Positions 1 to 7,645 of a stretch of DNA of 30,378 nucleotides are shown one piece after another. The stretch covers positions 1 to 30,378 of IMG/VR virus record IMGVR_UViG_3300032665_000138. The stretch is one strand, 5' to 3'. Under the pieces are notes generated by a model. That model was not told the origin of the DNA, made no database searches, and saw only the letters and a list, made by a program, of their open reading frames with translations. A program made the position numbers and the translations under genes. The DNA is from a virus. Numbering within the stretch: the first letter of the stretch is position 1; every line of letters starts with the position of its first letter.

Positions 1-325
1 CGAACCCGCCGTTGTGCGCGAACAGCGGCAGGCTCACACCACCGAGCAGGACCGTCTGGCCAGAGGTCAGGGTGATCTCGCAGGTCTGGACTTCTTTGCC
101 GCGGGCGTGTCGGATCGGGCCGCGCTTGATGCCGGGCTGGGATGTGGACTGGTCGTCCTGGCAGGTGAAGGTCCGGCCGCCCACCGTGAGGCTCTGGTCG
201 CAGCTGGTCCAGCGGTAGACCGTGCCACCCATGGCCGCCGAAAGCGTGATCGTGTAGCAATTCGCCACGAGGAACACGGCGTTGTTGGCCAGTGCGGAGA
301 TGAGAGATCCAGACGCGGCTCTCAT
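1..325 (-). CDS. DUF2163-like phage protein, N-terminal part (runs off the window)
   Basis: Only the first 108 residues are inside the window; the gene continues past position 1. It begins MRAASGSLISALANN, and the visible part has a beta-rich pattern with 'YRWTSCDQSLTVGG' followed by 'CEITLTSGQ'. This resembles the N-terminal half of the DUF2163 family, which lies between DUF2460 and tail-tip hydrolase genes in siphoviruses and gene transfer agents and is part of the tail-tip hub. The start was chosen because its ATG overlaps the stop of the upstream DUF2460 gene as ATGA. The gene order tape measure, DUF2460, DUF2163 is the usual one and is the main support. Family assignment is by pattern and order, not by search. 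Confidence 0.7.
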   Translation of the reverse strand, partial: MRAASGSLISALANNAVFLVANCYTITLSAAMGGTVYRWTSCDQSLTVGGRTFTCQDDQSTSQPGIKRGPIRHARGKEVQTCEITLTSGQTVLLGGVSLPLFAHNGGF

Positions 326-924
326 TTGAGGCTGATTAGCTTGATGGTGCCGTTGCCCCAGCACAGGTTGACGATCTGCTCGAGCTCGAACTCGTCCATG
401 TCGAAGCGGCAACGCCGGTAGTAGCCTCCGGCCCAGGTGATGGCCAGCCCATTCCCCGGGTTGGTGACCCAGGTGACCAGGCCGTTGCTGACGGTGTAGT
501 CGGTCGTCACAGTCTTAAGCGTGCCGTTCACGTAGAGGCTGGGCGTCCCGTTCAGGTCATAGATGGGGTACCCCTCGATGTCCAGGAGCTGTGTGGTCTG
601 CCCCGCGAGGCCAGTGCCCGCGGCAATGGGGGTGATGCCGAGTTGCATGTTGCTGTACGGGTCCGTGAAGTCGAAGTAGTTGAGCTGCCCCATCGCCGTC
701 ATGAAGGACGAGAGGATGGTCGCCATCTCGTTCGTGGCCGTGTTCGGGCTGAAGCCGGTCATTCGGGCGAAATTGAGAGGGATCGAGTATTTCCAGCGCG
801 GGATGGACTGGAAGGCCGCCCGGGTCTCCTTCCCGCTGATGCTCGTCTGGACCAGCGTCGAGAAGACCGGCGTGCGCTTCACCGCGATGCCGATGCCTGG
901 GAGGGCGGGGAAGATGGCGGTCAT
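322..924 (-). CDS. DUF2460-family tail protein
   Basis: A 200-residue protein opening with 'FPALPGIGIAVKRTPVF', then 'TLVQTSISGKETRAAFQSIP', which is the hallmark start of the DUF2460/TIGR02217 family of phage tail proteins. Members are usually about 200 residues, so this copy looks complete. The family forms part of the distal tail, next to the tape measure, and is thought to link the tail tube to the tip. It lacks a signal peptide or membrane segment, as expected for a virion part. Its start overlaps the tape-measure stop and its stop overlaps the DUF2163 start, both as ATGA, so the three genes are probably translationally coupled. Confidence 0.9.
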   Translation of the reverse strand: MTAIFPALPGIGIAVKRTPVFSTLVQTSISGKETRAAFQSIPRWKYSIPLNFARMTGFSPNTATNEMATILSSFMTAMGQLNYFDFTDPYSNMQLGITPIAAGTGLAGQTTQLLDIEGYPIYDLNGTPSLYVNGTLKTVTTDYTVSNGLVTWVTNPGNGLAITWAGGYYRRCRFDMDEFELEQIVNLCWGNGTIKLISLK

Positions 925-2924
925 GATCGTCGTCCGTTGCGCATGACGCCGCCTAGGACTTCCATCAGGCCGCCGGTGTTGTTCTTCAGCGCCTGGGTGA
1001 AGGACTGGCTGTCCATGGCGTGGATATGGATGTGGTTGCCGCCGCCAAGATTCCCGCCACCAGCCAGGCTTTCACGCAGCGGGTTGGCGATGTTCGCCGG
1101 GAGCACCATCTCGTTCTTGTGGATCATCGCCACTTGGTCAGAGGGCACCCGGTCCCATCCGCCCTCGGCAAAGGCCATGACACCCGCGAAGGAAGCCGCG
1201 GCGGCAACCGGGGCCAGCACCGGCCCGATGAAGGGGATACCGACCGTGGCGTTCCAGGCGGCAGCCGCGGCGCTCTTGGCGTTGGTCATGACCTGGGTCA
1301 TGTGGGCCTTGTCGCCCTCGATCTGCTGCAGGATGAAGTACTTTCCCCACTGCAGGCCCATGTTGATGATGGACTTCTCGACCTGGTTCTCCATCTGTCG
1401 TGCAGCCCCGATCACCCCATCCTTCAGGCTCATCTGGCCGTGGAGCATCTTCTGGATGGCCCCGTCCCAGCCGCTGGTCATCTGGTCTAGGATCCTCATC
1501 TCGCCTTCGAGCCGCTTCTTCTGGTTCTTCTCGATGTCCTTTTGGATCTCGATGTTGATCGCTATCCGGCTCTGCTCTTGTCTCCGATCTTCTTTTTCTT
1601 CCGCCTGGATACCTTCCAGCCAGTGCTTCTCGGCTTGGTCGTCCAGTCCCTGGACGGTCTTCTGGTAGGCCCGCTCCTCGTCGGCCATCCGCGCCCGGAT
1701 GGTGGCGATCTGCACGGCGTTGCCCTGCGCCAGGGCGATCTCCTTGTTCCCGGTCTCCTGCTGGGCCTCCCAGGTCTCCAGTGCCGCGGCCTTGGCGTTG
1801 GAGATCATCTCGTCATAGTCCAGTGCATCCATGTCCACCAGGTGCTTGTCCGCAGCCACCTGGGCGTTGATGGAATCGATCTTGGCCTTCAGTTCCTCCT
1901 GGGCGGACATCTGGGCCAGTTGGATCCGCTGGGCGGCGGCGGCCTTGGCGGCATCGAGTTCCTGCTGGGTCTGGCCGACCTTGGGGGCGGATCCGCCCGC
2001 GCTGAAAGCCGGGGCCCCGCCCTCCTTCGTGGTCAGAGCCGGGGCATGGCTGCCCTGGCCGCCGGCAGCAAGGAGTTCTGTGACGCCAGGGATCATCCTC
2101 AGAATGGAATTGGACGAGGTTGCGGCGTCCACGAGCTGTTTCCATGCAAGCGAAGCCTGGAGCCCCCAGGTGGCGAACCCCCGCCCTGACTCGGCCATCT
2201 TCTGATCCACGGCCTCGATCTGTAGTTTCAATTCTCCAGTGGCGTGTTCCAGGGCCTTCATCTTGTTCACGGCCGCATCGTCAATGGTGGCGCCGAGCTT
2301 CTTGAGGCCCTCCACGCCATCCTTCTCGATCACCTCGTTCATGCGCATGATCTGGGGCAGCATGGCCTGGGCCCGGCCGCCCAGAAGGGAGATGGCCAGT
2401 TCCGCCCGCCGGCCCGGGTCCTCGACGGCCGCGATCACCTGGACCGACTTGGCCAGGGTGGTCATCAGATCCTGATGCTGGAGCGCGGCCTTATCCGCGG
2501 CGATGCCGTTGGCGATGTAGATGTCGCTGTTCTGGGCCATCTTCCGGGATAGGCCAGTCAGGAGGGCGCTGAAGTCCTCCATGGACCCGCCAGAGAGCAC
2601 CATGGCGTTCTTGTAGACGGTGAGGTCCTCGTAGGAGGCACCCGTGCGCATGTGCAACGTCTCGAACGACCGGGCCAGCTCGTCCGTGGACTTCACCGCC
2701 TCCATGACAGAGGCGGCCCCTTCCTTGAGGCCTTCCATGGCGATGCCGACCGCCCCCATCGCCAGCGCAGCAGGGCCCAGCTTCTCGAAGGACTCGACCA
2801 GCGCCCCCAGGTCGCCCTTCATGCCCTCCGTGGCATTGGCGACATGTTCCTGGGCGTCCTTCATCCCCTGGAGGAGACTCTGGACGTCGGCGCTGATCTT
2901 GACTTGGACCTCTTGGTCGCTCAT
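921..2924 (-). CDS. Tail tape measure protein
   Basis: A 667-residue protein that sets tail length and is ejected ahead of the DNA. The N-terminal third has Gly/Ala-rich helices. Residues about 320-490 are Glu/Gln/Lys-rich and likely coiled coil. A hydrophobic stretch lies near residues 561-585, followed by 'FAEGG' and 'MIHKNEMVLPANIANP', a motif seen near the C terminus of many tape-measure proteins. With the usual rule of about 0.15 nm per residue, the tail would be near 100 nm (inference). I prefer the ATG at 2924 because the AGGG upstream is then about 7 bases away; a GTG at 2927 is an alternative. It sits directly after the tail-chaperone pair, as in lambda and P2. Confidence 0.93.
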   Translation of the reverse strand: MSDQEVQVKISADVQSLLQGMKDAQEHVANATEGMKGDLGALVESFEKLGPAALAMGAVGIAMEGLKEGAASVMEAVKSTDELARSFETLHMRTGASYEDLTVYKNAMVLSGGSMEDFSALLTGLSRKMAQNSDIYIANGIAADKAALQHQDLMTTLAKSVQVIAAVEDPGRRAELAISLLGGRAQAMLPQIMRMNEVIEKDGVEGLKKLGATIDDAAVNKMKALEHATGELKLQIEAVDQKMAESGRGFATWGLQASLAWKQLVDAATSSNSILRMIPGVTELLAAGGQGSHAPALTTKEGGAPAFSAGGSAPKVGQTQQELDAAKAAAAQRIQLAQMSAQEELKAKIDSINAQVAADKHLVDMDALDYDEMISNAKAAALETWEAQQETGNKEIALAQGNAVQIATIRARMADEERAYQKTVQGLDDQAEKHWLEGIQAEEKEDRRQEQSRIAINIEIQKDIEKNQKKRLEGEMRILDQMTSGWDGAIQKMLHGQMSLKDGVIGAARQMENQVEKSIINMGLQWGKYFILQQIEGDKAHMTQVMTNAKSAAAAAWNATVGIPFIGPVLAPVAAAASFAGVMAFAEGGWDRVPSDQVAMIHKNEMVLPANIANPLRESLAGGGNLGGGNHIHIHAMDSQSFTQALKNNTGGLMEVLGGVMRNGRRS

Positions 2925-2926
2925 CA

Positions 2927-3094
2927 CTATCCCTGGAGCTGCTGCATCATCTGGGTGGGCGTGATCATTTCGTCATCCCGCTTGGGCTTGAACCCGAGGT
3001 AGGCCTTGACCATCAGGTGGAGCGGCGGGTTCTGGGACCAGTAGGCGAGCAGGTCCGCCACTTCAGGCCAGGGCGTGGCGTCCAGCTCGCGCAT
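2927..3094 (-). CDS. Tail assembly chaperone, downstream (T-like) frame; probably made by -1 frameshift
   Basis: A 55-codon frame read from an internal ATG (MRELDATPWPEVADLL...MMQQLQG), ending two bases before the tape-measure ATG. The frame is open upstream of this ATG and continues without a stop (LNWGRLSGLIVTTTGWT) back into the end of the 3142-3429 gene, but with no good start codon there. It is in the -1 frame relative to that gene. In lambda (G/GT) and P2 (E/E') the second chaperone is made only as a frameshift fusion at exactly this place, so the main product here is probably the fusion. The short Trp- and Pro-rich text resembles T/E'-type partners. Separate translation from 3094 cannot be excluded. 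Confidence 0.65.
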   Translation of the reverse strand: MRELDATPWPEVADLLAYWSQNPPLHLMVKAYLGFKPKRDDEMITPTQMMQQLQG

Positions 3095-3141
3095 GGTCCA
3101 CCCCGTGGTCGTGACGATGAGACCGGAGAGTCGGCCCCAGT

Positions 3142-3151
3142 TCAGGGGTTC
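3142..3151 (-). promoter_or_regulatory. Candidate -1 programmed frameshift site in the tail chaperone pair
   Basis: Read on the minus strand, the end of the G-like gene is CCG AAC CCC TGA. A one-base backward slip on the four Cs re-pairs the Pro tRNA with CCC and continues CTG AAC TGG into the T-like frame, bypassing the stop. The heptamer G AAC CCC is only half a classical X XXY YYZ signal; the stop directly after the run could provide the pause. I did not find a clear pseudoknot by eye. The exact slip point is inference; the frame relation is directly visible. Confidence 0.5.
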
Positions 3152-3429
3152 GGAACTTGCTGAACTGGGGCGAACCCTTCCGGGCTGAAGAACGTCGCGG
3201 CATGGACATCCCGGGAGGCGTTCAGGATGTCGAGGGGAACCGCCGCGTCGAAGTCGGTGCCGGGGGCCGACAGCGAGAGGAAGGCGGCGGCTGCCGCGAT
3301 CCGGTCGTCGTAACCGAGGTCCTTGGTCTCGAAGCGGTCGATGATCTCCTTGTTCGCCTTGACCGCCCCGTAGGTGAGGGGCGGCAGGACGACCTCGGAG
3401 CCGTTGACGTTGATCTTGAAGGTGGCCAT
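3142..3429 (-). CDS. Tail assembly chaperone, upstream (G-like) frame
   Basis: A 95-residue protein beginning MATFKINVNGSEVVLPPLTYG and ending QQVPNP. The phrase 'LTYGAVKANKEIIDRF' followed by a helical segment is typical of small tail assembly chaperones placed between tail tube and tape measure. The start was set at the ATG preceded by AGGAG six bases upstream; the longer open frame to 3813 is only a shadow of the tail-tube gene. Its last codons are AAC CCC TGA, giving the run CCCC immediately before the stop. Slipping one base back there joins it to the 2927-3094 frame. The role, binding the tape measure before tube assembly, is inferred from position and family pattern. Confidence 0.8.
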   Translation of the reverse strand: MATFKINVNGSEVVLPPLTYGAVKANKEIIDRFETKDLGYDDRIAAAAAFLSLSAPGTDFDAAVPLDILNASRDVHAATFFSPEGFAPVQQVPNP

Positions 3430-3437
3430 GAAGGCTC

Positions 3438-4178
3438 CTAGACGCTGGTGTAGGCGTAGTAAATCTGGCCGGCCAGGTTCTGGCAGGCCTCGAAGTCCAC
3501 GGCGTCGCTGGTGAAGTCCGAGTTCTTGAAGCCCAGGCTCATCTTGGAGAGCACCACGTTGGGCAGCATGATGCCCATCTGGCCGCCGATGGGGCTGGTG
3601 CTGTAGTTCTCGAACAGGGCGAGCTGGAAGTAGGTGTTCGTGCCCATCAGCTGGTTGGCCAGGCTGACGGTGACGCCGGTGGACGCGACGGTCCACGAGT
3701 AGCAGAGGGCCATCAGGTGGGTGGCGTCCGCCGCCGCGAAGGTGTAGACGCCGGTGGAGGTGACCACCGAATACTGCCCCGTCACGGGGCCGGAAGCGAC
3801 CCAGGTCAGCCACTTCTGGGCGGTGCTGTCCCAGACGCCGAGGTCGGTCTTGAAGGTGGCGCCGTGGACGGCGGTGATGGTGTTGCTGCTCGGGGTGGCG
3901 GGGCCTTCCAGATAGATACCCTGAACGTTGCCGGCCGCCGTGGTGGCGCCGCTGGTGAGCTGGGCCAGGAGCAGGCTGTTGACGGTGGCGAAGGTGGCCT
4001 TGCCGGTCAGCTTGCCCTCTCCCCGGGCGATGTCGAGCGGGAACTGGCTCTGCCCCGTCAGGGACTTCATGGTGTAGGACAGGTCGATGCTGACGTCCTT
4101 GAGGACGCCGATGGGGATAGGCTGGGAGCCCACGATGGCGGTGAGGAACCCCACGCCGAAATTGACAATCTGGCCCAT
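3438..4178 (-). CDS. Major tail tube protein
   Basis: A 246-residue, beta-rich protein with Gly, Thr and Val throughout and no signal peptide. It begins MGQIVNFGVGFLTAIVG and contains 'LDIARGEGKLTGKATFA' near residue 48, a pattern common in siphovirus tail-tube proteins. The middle (about residues 95-175, 'GATFKTDLGVWDSTAQKW' to 'THLMALCYSW') looks like a separate beta-sandwich insertion. It lies between the tail terminator/neck genes and the chaperone-tape measure set, the standard place of the tube subunit. The gap to the chaperone gene holds its AGGAG. The name rests on gene order plus composition; the fold would need a structure prediction. Confidence 0.78.
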   Translation of the reverse strand: MGQIVNFGVGFLTAIVGSQPIPIGVLKDVSIDLSYTMKSLTGQSQFPLDIARGEGKLTGKATFATVNSLLLAQLTSGATTAAGNVQGIYLEGPATPSSNTITAVHGATFKTDLGVWDSTAQKWLTWVASGPVTGQYSVVTSTGVYTFAAADATHLMALCYSWTVASTGVTVSLANQLMGTNTYFQLALFENYSTSPIGGQMGIMLPNVVLSKMSLGFKNSDFTSDAVDFEACQNLAGQIYYAYTSV

Positions 4179-4187
4179 GATGGGCTC

Positions 4188-4451
4188 CTACAGAAGACTC
4201 AGGACCTTGGCGCGGAGGGACTCCACGAAGGACATGAGCGTGTTGTGGGCGACGGTGGGGATCAGCGCGGAGACGTTGGCCCGCACCTCCTCCCTGAAGG
4301 CGTCGAAGTGGGCGTGGATCTGGGCGACCTTGGCGTCAGCCTCGGCAGGCACGGCCTCGACGGCCGCCTTCACCTCTTCGACGTCAGCCTCGAGACGTTC
4401 CACCAGGGTGGGCTCCGGGGCCGGGGTTGCAGGTTCGGTTTCTTCGGCCAT
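4188..4451 (-). CDS. Small helical protein of unknown function in the tail module
   Basis: An 87-residue protein beginning MAEETEPATPAPEP, a short Pro/Glu/Ala-rich tail, followed by one long predicted helix or coiled coil (LVERLEADVEEVKAAVEAV to about residue 60) and a hydrophobic C terminus 'SFVESLRAKVLSLL'. I do not recognise the family. It sits between the tail terminator and tail tube genes and is followed at a 9-base gap by the tube gene, so it is probably co-expressed with virion genes. It could be a structural accessory or an assembly factor. An upstream GGAGG supports the chosen start. Confidence 0.6.
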   Translation of the reverse strand: MAEETEPATPAPEPTLVERLEADVEEVKAAVEAVPAEADAKVAQIHAHFDAFREEVRANVSALIPTVAHNTLMSFVESLRAKVLSLL

Positions 4452-4461
4452 AGGGCCTCCT

Positions 4462-4941
4462 TTAGCGGACTTCGACTTCGACGGGGAAGATCAGGAACAG
4501 CGAGTCGCCCAGCAGACCCTCGTCGGACCAGACCGGCCCGGAGATCCAGGCATGGCGGATCCGCCCGGAGGTGTCCCCCAGGACCTGGACCGTGCCAGGG
4601 AAGCCCGGCGGGCCTGCGGTCACGGTGGGCAGGAGGGCCGCCTTGATGGCCTCCAGGAAGGTGTTGAGCACCGTGGAGGGGGCGATGGGCGGGACAGCCT
4701 GGGCGTCGCTGTTGTGCAGGTAGCAGTAGATGATGTATTCGTACTTCCACCCCGTGGGCAGGCCGCTGGCGTCGTTGATGGGGGTGTGGTCCCCCATGGT
4801 CTGGAACAGGGCGGGCATGTCCTCAGAGGAGCATTCGCCGATGGTCTTGAGGACCCGGCTGGAATACTTCAGGCCGGAGATGGTCTGAAGCTGGGAGAAC
4901 AGGGCGGAGGCGATGCCTTCGGCGGTGTAGGTGAGGCTCAT
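4462..4941 (-). CDS. Probable tail terminator / tail completion protein
   Basis: A 159-residue protein beginning MSLTYTAEGIASALFSQLQTI, with an early helix, a central beta region ('KYEYIIYCYL') and a C-terminal strand 'FLIFPVEVEV'. This alpha-beta layout and size match tail terminators (lambda gpU type) that cap the tube and join it to the head. Position supports this: it lies directly after the gp10-like gene and before the tail tube. Its ATG overlaps the stop of the gp10-like gene as ATGA. The sequence is divergent and I see no invariant motif, so the assignment is mainly from order. Confidence 0.62.
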   Translation of the reverse strand: MSLTYTAEGIASALFSQLQTISGLKYSSRVLKTIGECSSEDMPALFQTMGDHTPINDASGLPTGWKYEYIIYCYLHNSDAQAVPPIAPSTVLNTFLEAIKAALLPTVTAGPPGFPGTVQVLGDTSGRIRHAWISGPVWSDEGLLGDSLFLIFPVEVEVR

Positions 4942-5504
4942 CGGATGGCCTCCTTCAGCGCCGCTTCGATCCCGGCTCGGATCTCAGGGGTGAGGGCCGC
5001 CAGGGCGGAACGGAGGAAGGACCGCTCGGGGATCTTGGAGCCGGGGTGACGGACGACCCGGGCGAACTGCATAGAGCCATCGCCGATGGCGCGAGAGATG
5101 GCCGCCTTCTTACCCTTGGCGTATCGCCCGCCCTGGGTCCTCATGCTCTCCATGGGGCCGATGAAGCCACCCCTGGCGAACAGGAGAGCCCGTGCCCGAA
5201 CCGGGCGGATCTCATGGGGCCTGGTCTGCCCGCCGAACTCATTGATCCGGGCGTAGACGACGTTGGTCCCCACGATCCCGGCGTAGGTGGTGCCTTCCTC
5301 GGTGGCCTTGGCGGTGATAGACCGCCGCAGCCGGCCGGTGCGGACGTGCAGGGCCTGGCCAGTGAGTTCGCTGTCCTTGACGTAGTTCTGGAGCATGACT
5401 GCCAGCCGGAGAATGGCCCGCTTCATGCTGTCCTTGGACTGCTCGGGCAGCCGCTCCATGAAGGAGAGAACACGCTCGGCACCCACCAGTTCGGCAGCGA
5501 TCAT
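4938..5504 (-). CDS. HK97 gp10-like head-tail joining / tail component protein
   Basis: A 188-residue protein beginning MIAAELVGAERVLSFMERLP. It contains the signature of the HK97 gp10 family: 'LHVRTGRLRRSI' near residue 53 followed by 'VYARINEFGGQTRPHEIRP', and the C-terminal 'RSFLRSALAAL'. Members are neck or tail-completion proteins of siphoviruses. The start at 5504 overlaps the upstream connector's stop as ATGA; the open frame extends in silence to 6347, but that part is a shadow of the connector gene. The 'GGFIGPMESMRTQGGRYAKGKKA' region (about residues 108-131) is an insertion relative to the shortest family members. No membrane segment. Confidence 0.85.
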   Translation of the reverse strand: MIAAELVGAERVLSFMERLPEQSKDSMKRAILRLAVMLQNYVKDSELTGQALHVRTGRLRRSITAKATEEGTTYAGIVGTNVVYARINEFGGQTRPHEIRPVRARALLFARGGFIGPMESMRTQGGRYAKGKKAAISRAIGDGSMQFARVVRHPGSKIPERSFLRSALAALTPEIRAGIEAALKEAIR

Positions 5505-6082
5505 CCGACATTCCTCCGGGTGTAGTGCTCCAGGATCAGAACCACGTCCGCAGGCGCCCAGGTGGCCAAGTAGGCCGCCGTCATGCGCCCGCCGACGGAC
5601 TCGGAGGACTTGCCCTGCCGGTTCCGGTTGCGAAAGATCCAACCCACCAGGGCCCAGACGGCATACTGCAGGTCCATCGGGATCGCGGCGATGTTGGCGT
5701 AGCCTGCGGTGTAGTTCACTTCGCAGTTCTGCTCCCCCTTGGTGAAGTGGCACCCGGCCAGGCGAATCTCCTGGCGCAGGGGGTCGAAGGTGTAGCCGTA
5801 GAGCGGGTATGGGTTCGATCCAGGCGTCACCAGCGGGATGCTGATGCCGTCGATGTTCACGGAGTTGATGGTGGCGGGGCCGTAGGGCACCACCACGGTC
5901 TTGCTGCCCCAACCCGAGAAGAACCAGTCGTAGGTGGCCGACAGGATCGGGTTGTCCGTGAAGTCCTGGATCATGGTGGAAACTGACGTGATCAGGGCGG
6001 ACAACATGGCGTCGCTGTTGCTGGTCGTCTCGTTCAGGTACGTTTTCACGTCCGCCAGAGCCGCCATATCGTTCGCTGCCAT
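5501..6082 (-). CDS. Head-tail connector protein (HK97 gp6-like)
   Basis: A 193-residue protein beginning MAANDMAALADVKTYLNETTSNSDAMLSALI. The opening pattern, Ala-Leu-x-x-V-K-x-Y-L followed by a helix and 'MIQDFTDNPIL', is typical of gp6-like connectors that dock under the portal and form the first neck ring. The middle is beta-rich and carries a 'GYTFDPLRQEIRLAGC' strand pair, and the C-terminal half ('DLQYAVWALVGWIFRNRNRQG') is a helix common to the family. It follows the capsid gene after about 30 bases, and is coupled to the gp10-like gene by ATGA. No separate stopper (gp7-like) gene is visible next to it. Confidence 0.8.
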   Translation of the reverse strand: MAANDMAALADVKTYLNETTSNSDAMLSALITSVSTMIQDFTDNPILSATYDWFFSGWGSKTVVVPYGPATINSVNIDGISIPLVTPGSNPYPLYGYTFDPLRQEIRLAGCHFTKGEQNCEVNYTAGYANIAAIPMDLQYAVWALVGWIFRNRNRQGKSSESVGGRMTAAYLATWAPADVVLILEHYTRRNVG

Positions 6083-6111
6083 GCTGTCCTCCCTTCTTCA
6101 CAGACCAGGGT

Positions 6112-7611
6112 CTAAACGAGGCCCTGGATGATGCCGAACGCAGGAGCGAAGTGCAGCTCGAGGTTGGCGTCGCAGTAGATGCCCATCTCATGCAAGCGCT
6201 TGTACTGCGGCCATTCGATGCCGTAGTAGGGCTGCCGCTCGCGGACCACGATGGGGCCGTCCTGCAGCTGCTGGACCTGGTAGGGCAGGCGGCTGGAGGT
6301 GGCGAGCACCGTGCCGGCGGGGATGTCGGGGTGGACGTGGACGGCAATGGACTGCTCCACCGTGGGGAACGGGTTGAGCAGGTCGGGGATCTGGTAGCCC
6401 GCGACGAACTTCTTGCTGTCGAGAGAGCCGTCGCCTACCATGCGCACCAGGGGCTGGCTGCCGTTGGCGGAGCAGAGGTTGCGGATCTGGATGCCCTGGG
6501 TGGCGTTCACCCAGAGGTCCGTGGGTCCGAGCTTGTAGTTGTTGAACATGCTGACCAGCATGTTGGTGATCTGGGTGACCCCGCCCTCACCGTCGGACGT
6601 GAAGCTGGTGCCCGCGGCGTCGTAGAAATACATCCCGTTGCTGGCGTAGGCGGCGGCGTAGTTCAGGAGGCCGCTGTAGCTGTTGACGGTGCAGCCCTGC
6701 TGGGTCTGGTTGTTGAAGCTGTAGTCGTTCGTGCTGGTCCAGGCGGTGATGTTCTGGCCGGTGGTCAGCGGGGTCGTGGTGGTGGTCCAGGTGGGGGCGG
6801 TCACGACGGTCTGGAACTTGATCGCGCCAGAGAGGCCCGCGTAGACGGCGTAGGCCACGGCGCCGGGGACGGAGGCCCAGGTGGCGGTGATGGCGTGCAC
6901 CGAGTCGGACATGACCACGGTCTGGGAGGCCGAGGCGATGCCGTAGCCCATGTTGATGGTGTCGGTCGTGCCGTCTGTGTTGGACCGGCTGGCGACCTGG
7001 GGGGTGATGGCGGAGGCGGCGGCGCCGATGTTCTTGTAGCCGAACAGGGTCATCGGCACGACCTGGACGTAGTAGGTCCCGGAGGCGACGGTGCCGGTGG
7101 AGCTGTTGGCGAGGGTCACAGTCCCGCACTGGCCGAGGCCCTGGGTCTGCATCCCGCCGATGAGCTGCCACTCTTCCTTCTGCTGGAGGTCGTAGACGGC
7201 CAGCTGCATGGCAGTGGCGCGCACGTCCTCGAAGTTCTGGGAGGCGTACCGCGCTTCCCAGGTCACCGGGTTCTCAAGGCCGATCCCGGCGTAGGCGGCG
7301 GACAAGGGGGTGACGGTCGTGTTGATGGCCGCCCCGCGATGGCCTTCACCCACTTCCGCGGTGGTCGTCAGATCCAGCGCGGTGATCGCCTTCCAGCGGT
7401 GGGACGTGTCACCACGGCCCGGGCGGCGGGGGATCTTCAGCCGCAGGGGGGTGATGAGGGGGATGGCCTTCTCGGACGGGACCTGCAGGTCGTAGAAGAC
7501 CAGGCCAGTGGACTGGCTGATGCCGGACTTGGCGAGCAGGTCGCCACGGCCGCCCGTGTCGTTCTTGCGGATGGACCGAAGCAGGTCCAGGGTTTCGTAG
7601 GTGAGATCCAT
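6112..7611 (-). CDS. Major capsid protein with an inserted FN3/Ig-like domain
   Basis: A 499-residue protein in the place of the major head subunit: after the protease-scaffold gene and before the connector. Residues about 1-160 (N-arm, 'LVFYDLQVPSEKAIPLITPL', 'LENPVTWEARYASQNFEDVRA') and 295-499 ('SFTSDGEGGVTQITNML', 'VHVHPDIPAGTVLATSS', 'PYYGIEWPQYKRLHEMG') look like a head subunit of the HK97 fold. Between them, residues about 165-290 have strand patterns of a fibronectin-III/Ig-like domain, notably 'ITATWASVPGAVAYAVYAG'. Such domains are often exposed on capsid surfaces. The ATG is preceded by GGAG at eight bases. The fold is inferred from context and pattern. Confidence 0.85.
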   Translation of the reverse strand: MDLTYETLDLLRSIRKNDTGGRGDLLAKSGISQSTGLVFYDLQVPSEKAIPLITPLRLKIPRRPGRGDTSHRWKAITALDLTTTAEVGEGHRGAAINTTVTPLSAAYAGIGLENPVTWEARYASQNFEDVRATAMQLAVYDLQQKEEWQLIGGMQTQGLGQCGTVTLANSSTGTVASGTYYVQVVPMTLFGYKNIGAAASAITPQVASRSNTDGTTDTINMGYGIASASQTVVMSDSVHAITATWASVPGAVAYAVYAGLSGAIKFQTVVTAPTWTTTTTPLTTGQNITAWTSTNDYSFNNQTQQGCTVNSYSGLLNYAAAYASNGMYFYDAAGTSFTSDGEGGVTQITNMLVSMFNNYKLGPTDLWVNATQGIQIRNLCSANGSQPLVRMVGDGSLDSKKFVAGYQIPDLLNPFPTVEQSIAVHVHPDIPAGTVLATSSRLPYQVQQLQDGPIVVRERQPYYGIEWPQYKRLHEMGIYCDANLELHFAPAFGIIQGLV

Positions 7612-7645
7612 TGTCTTTCTCCGAAAGGAGGGGTGGGAAGGGCTA

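Noticed and set aside
5505-6347. N-terminal extension of the gp10-like frame to 469 residues
   Set aside because: The extension is out of frame with, and lies over, the connector gene and is Ser/Arg/Pro-rich shadow text; the family's length is met from 5504.
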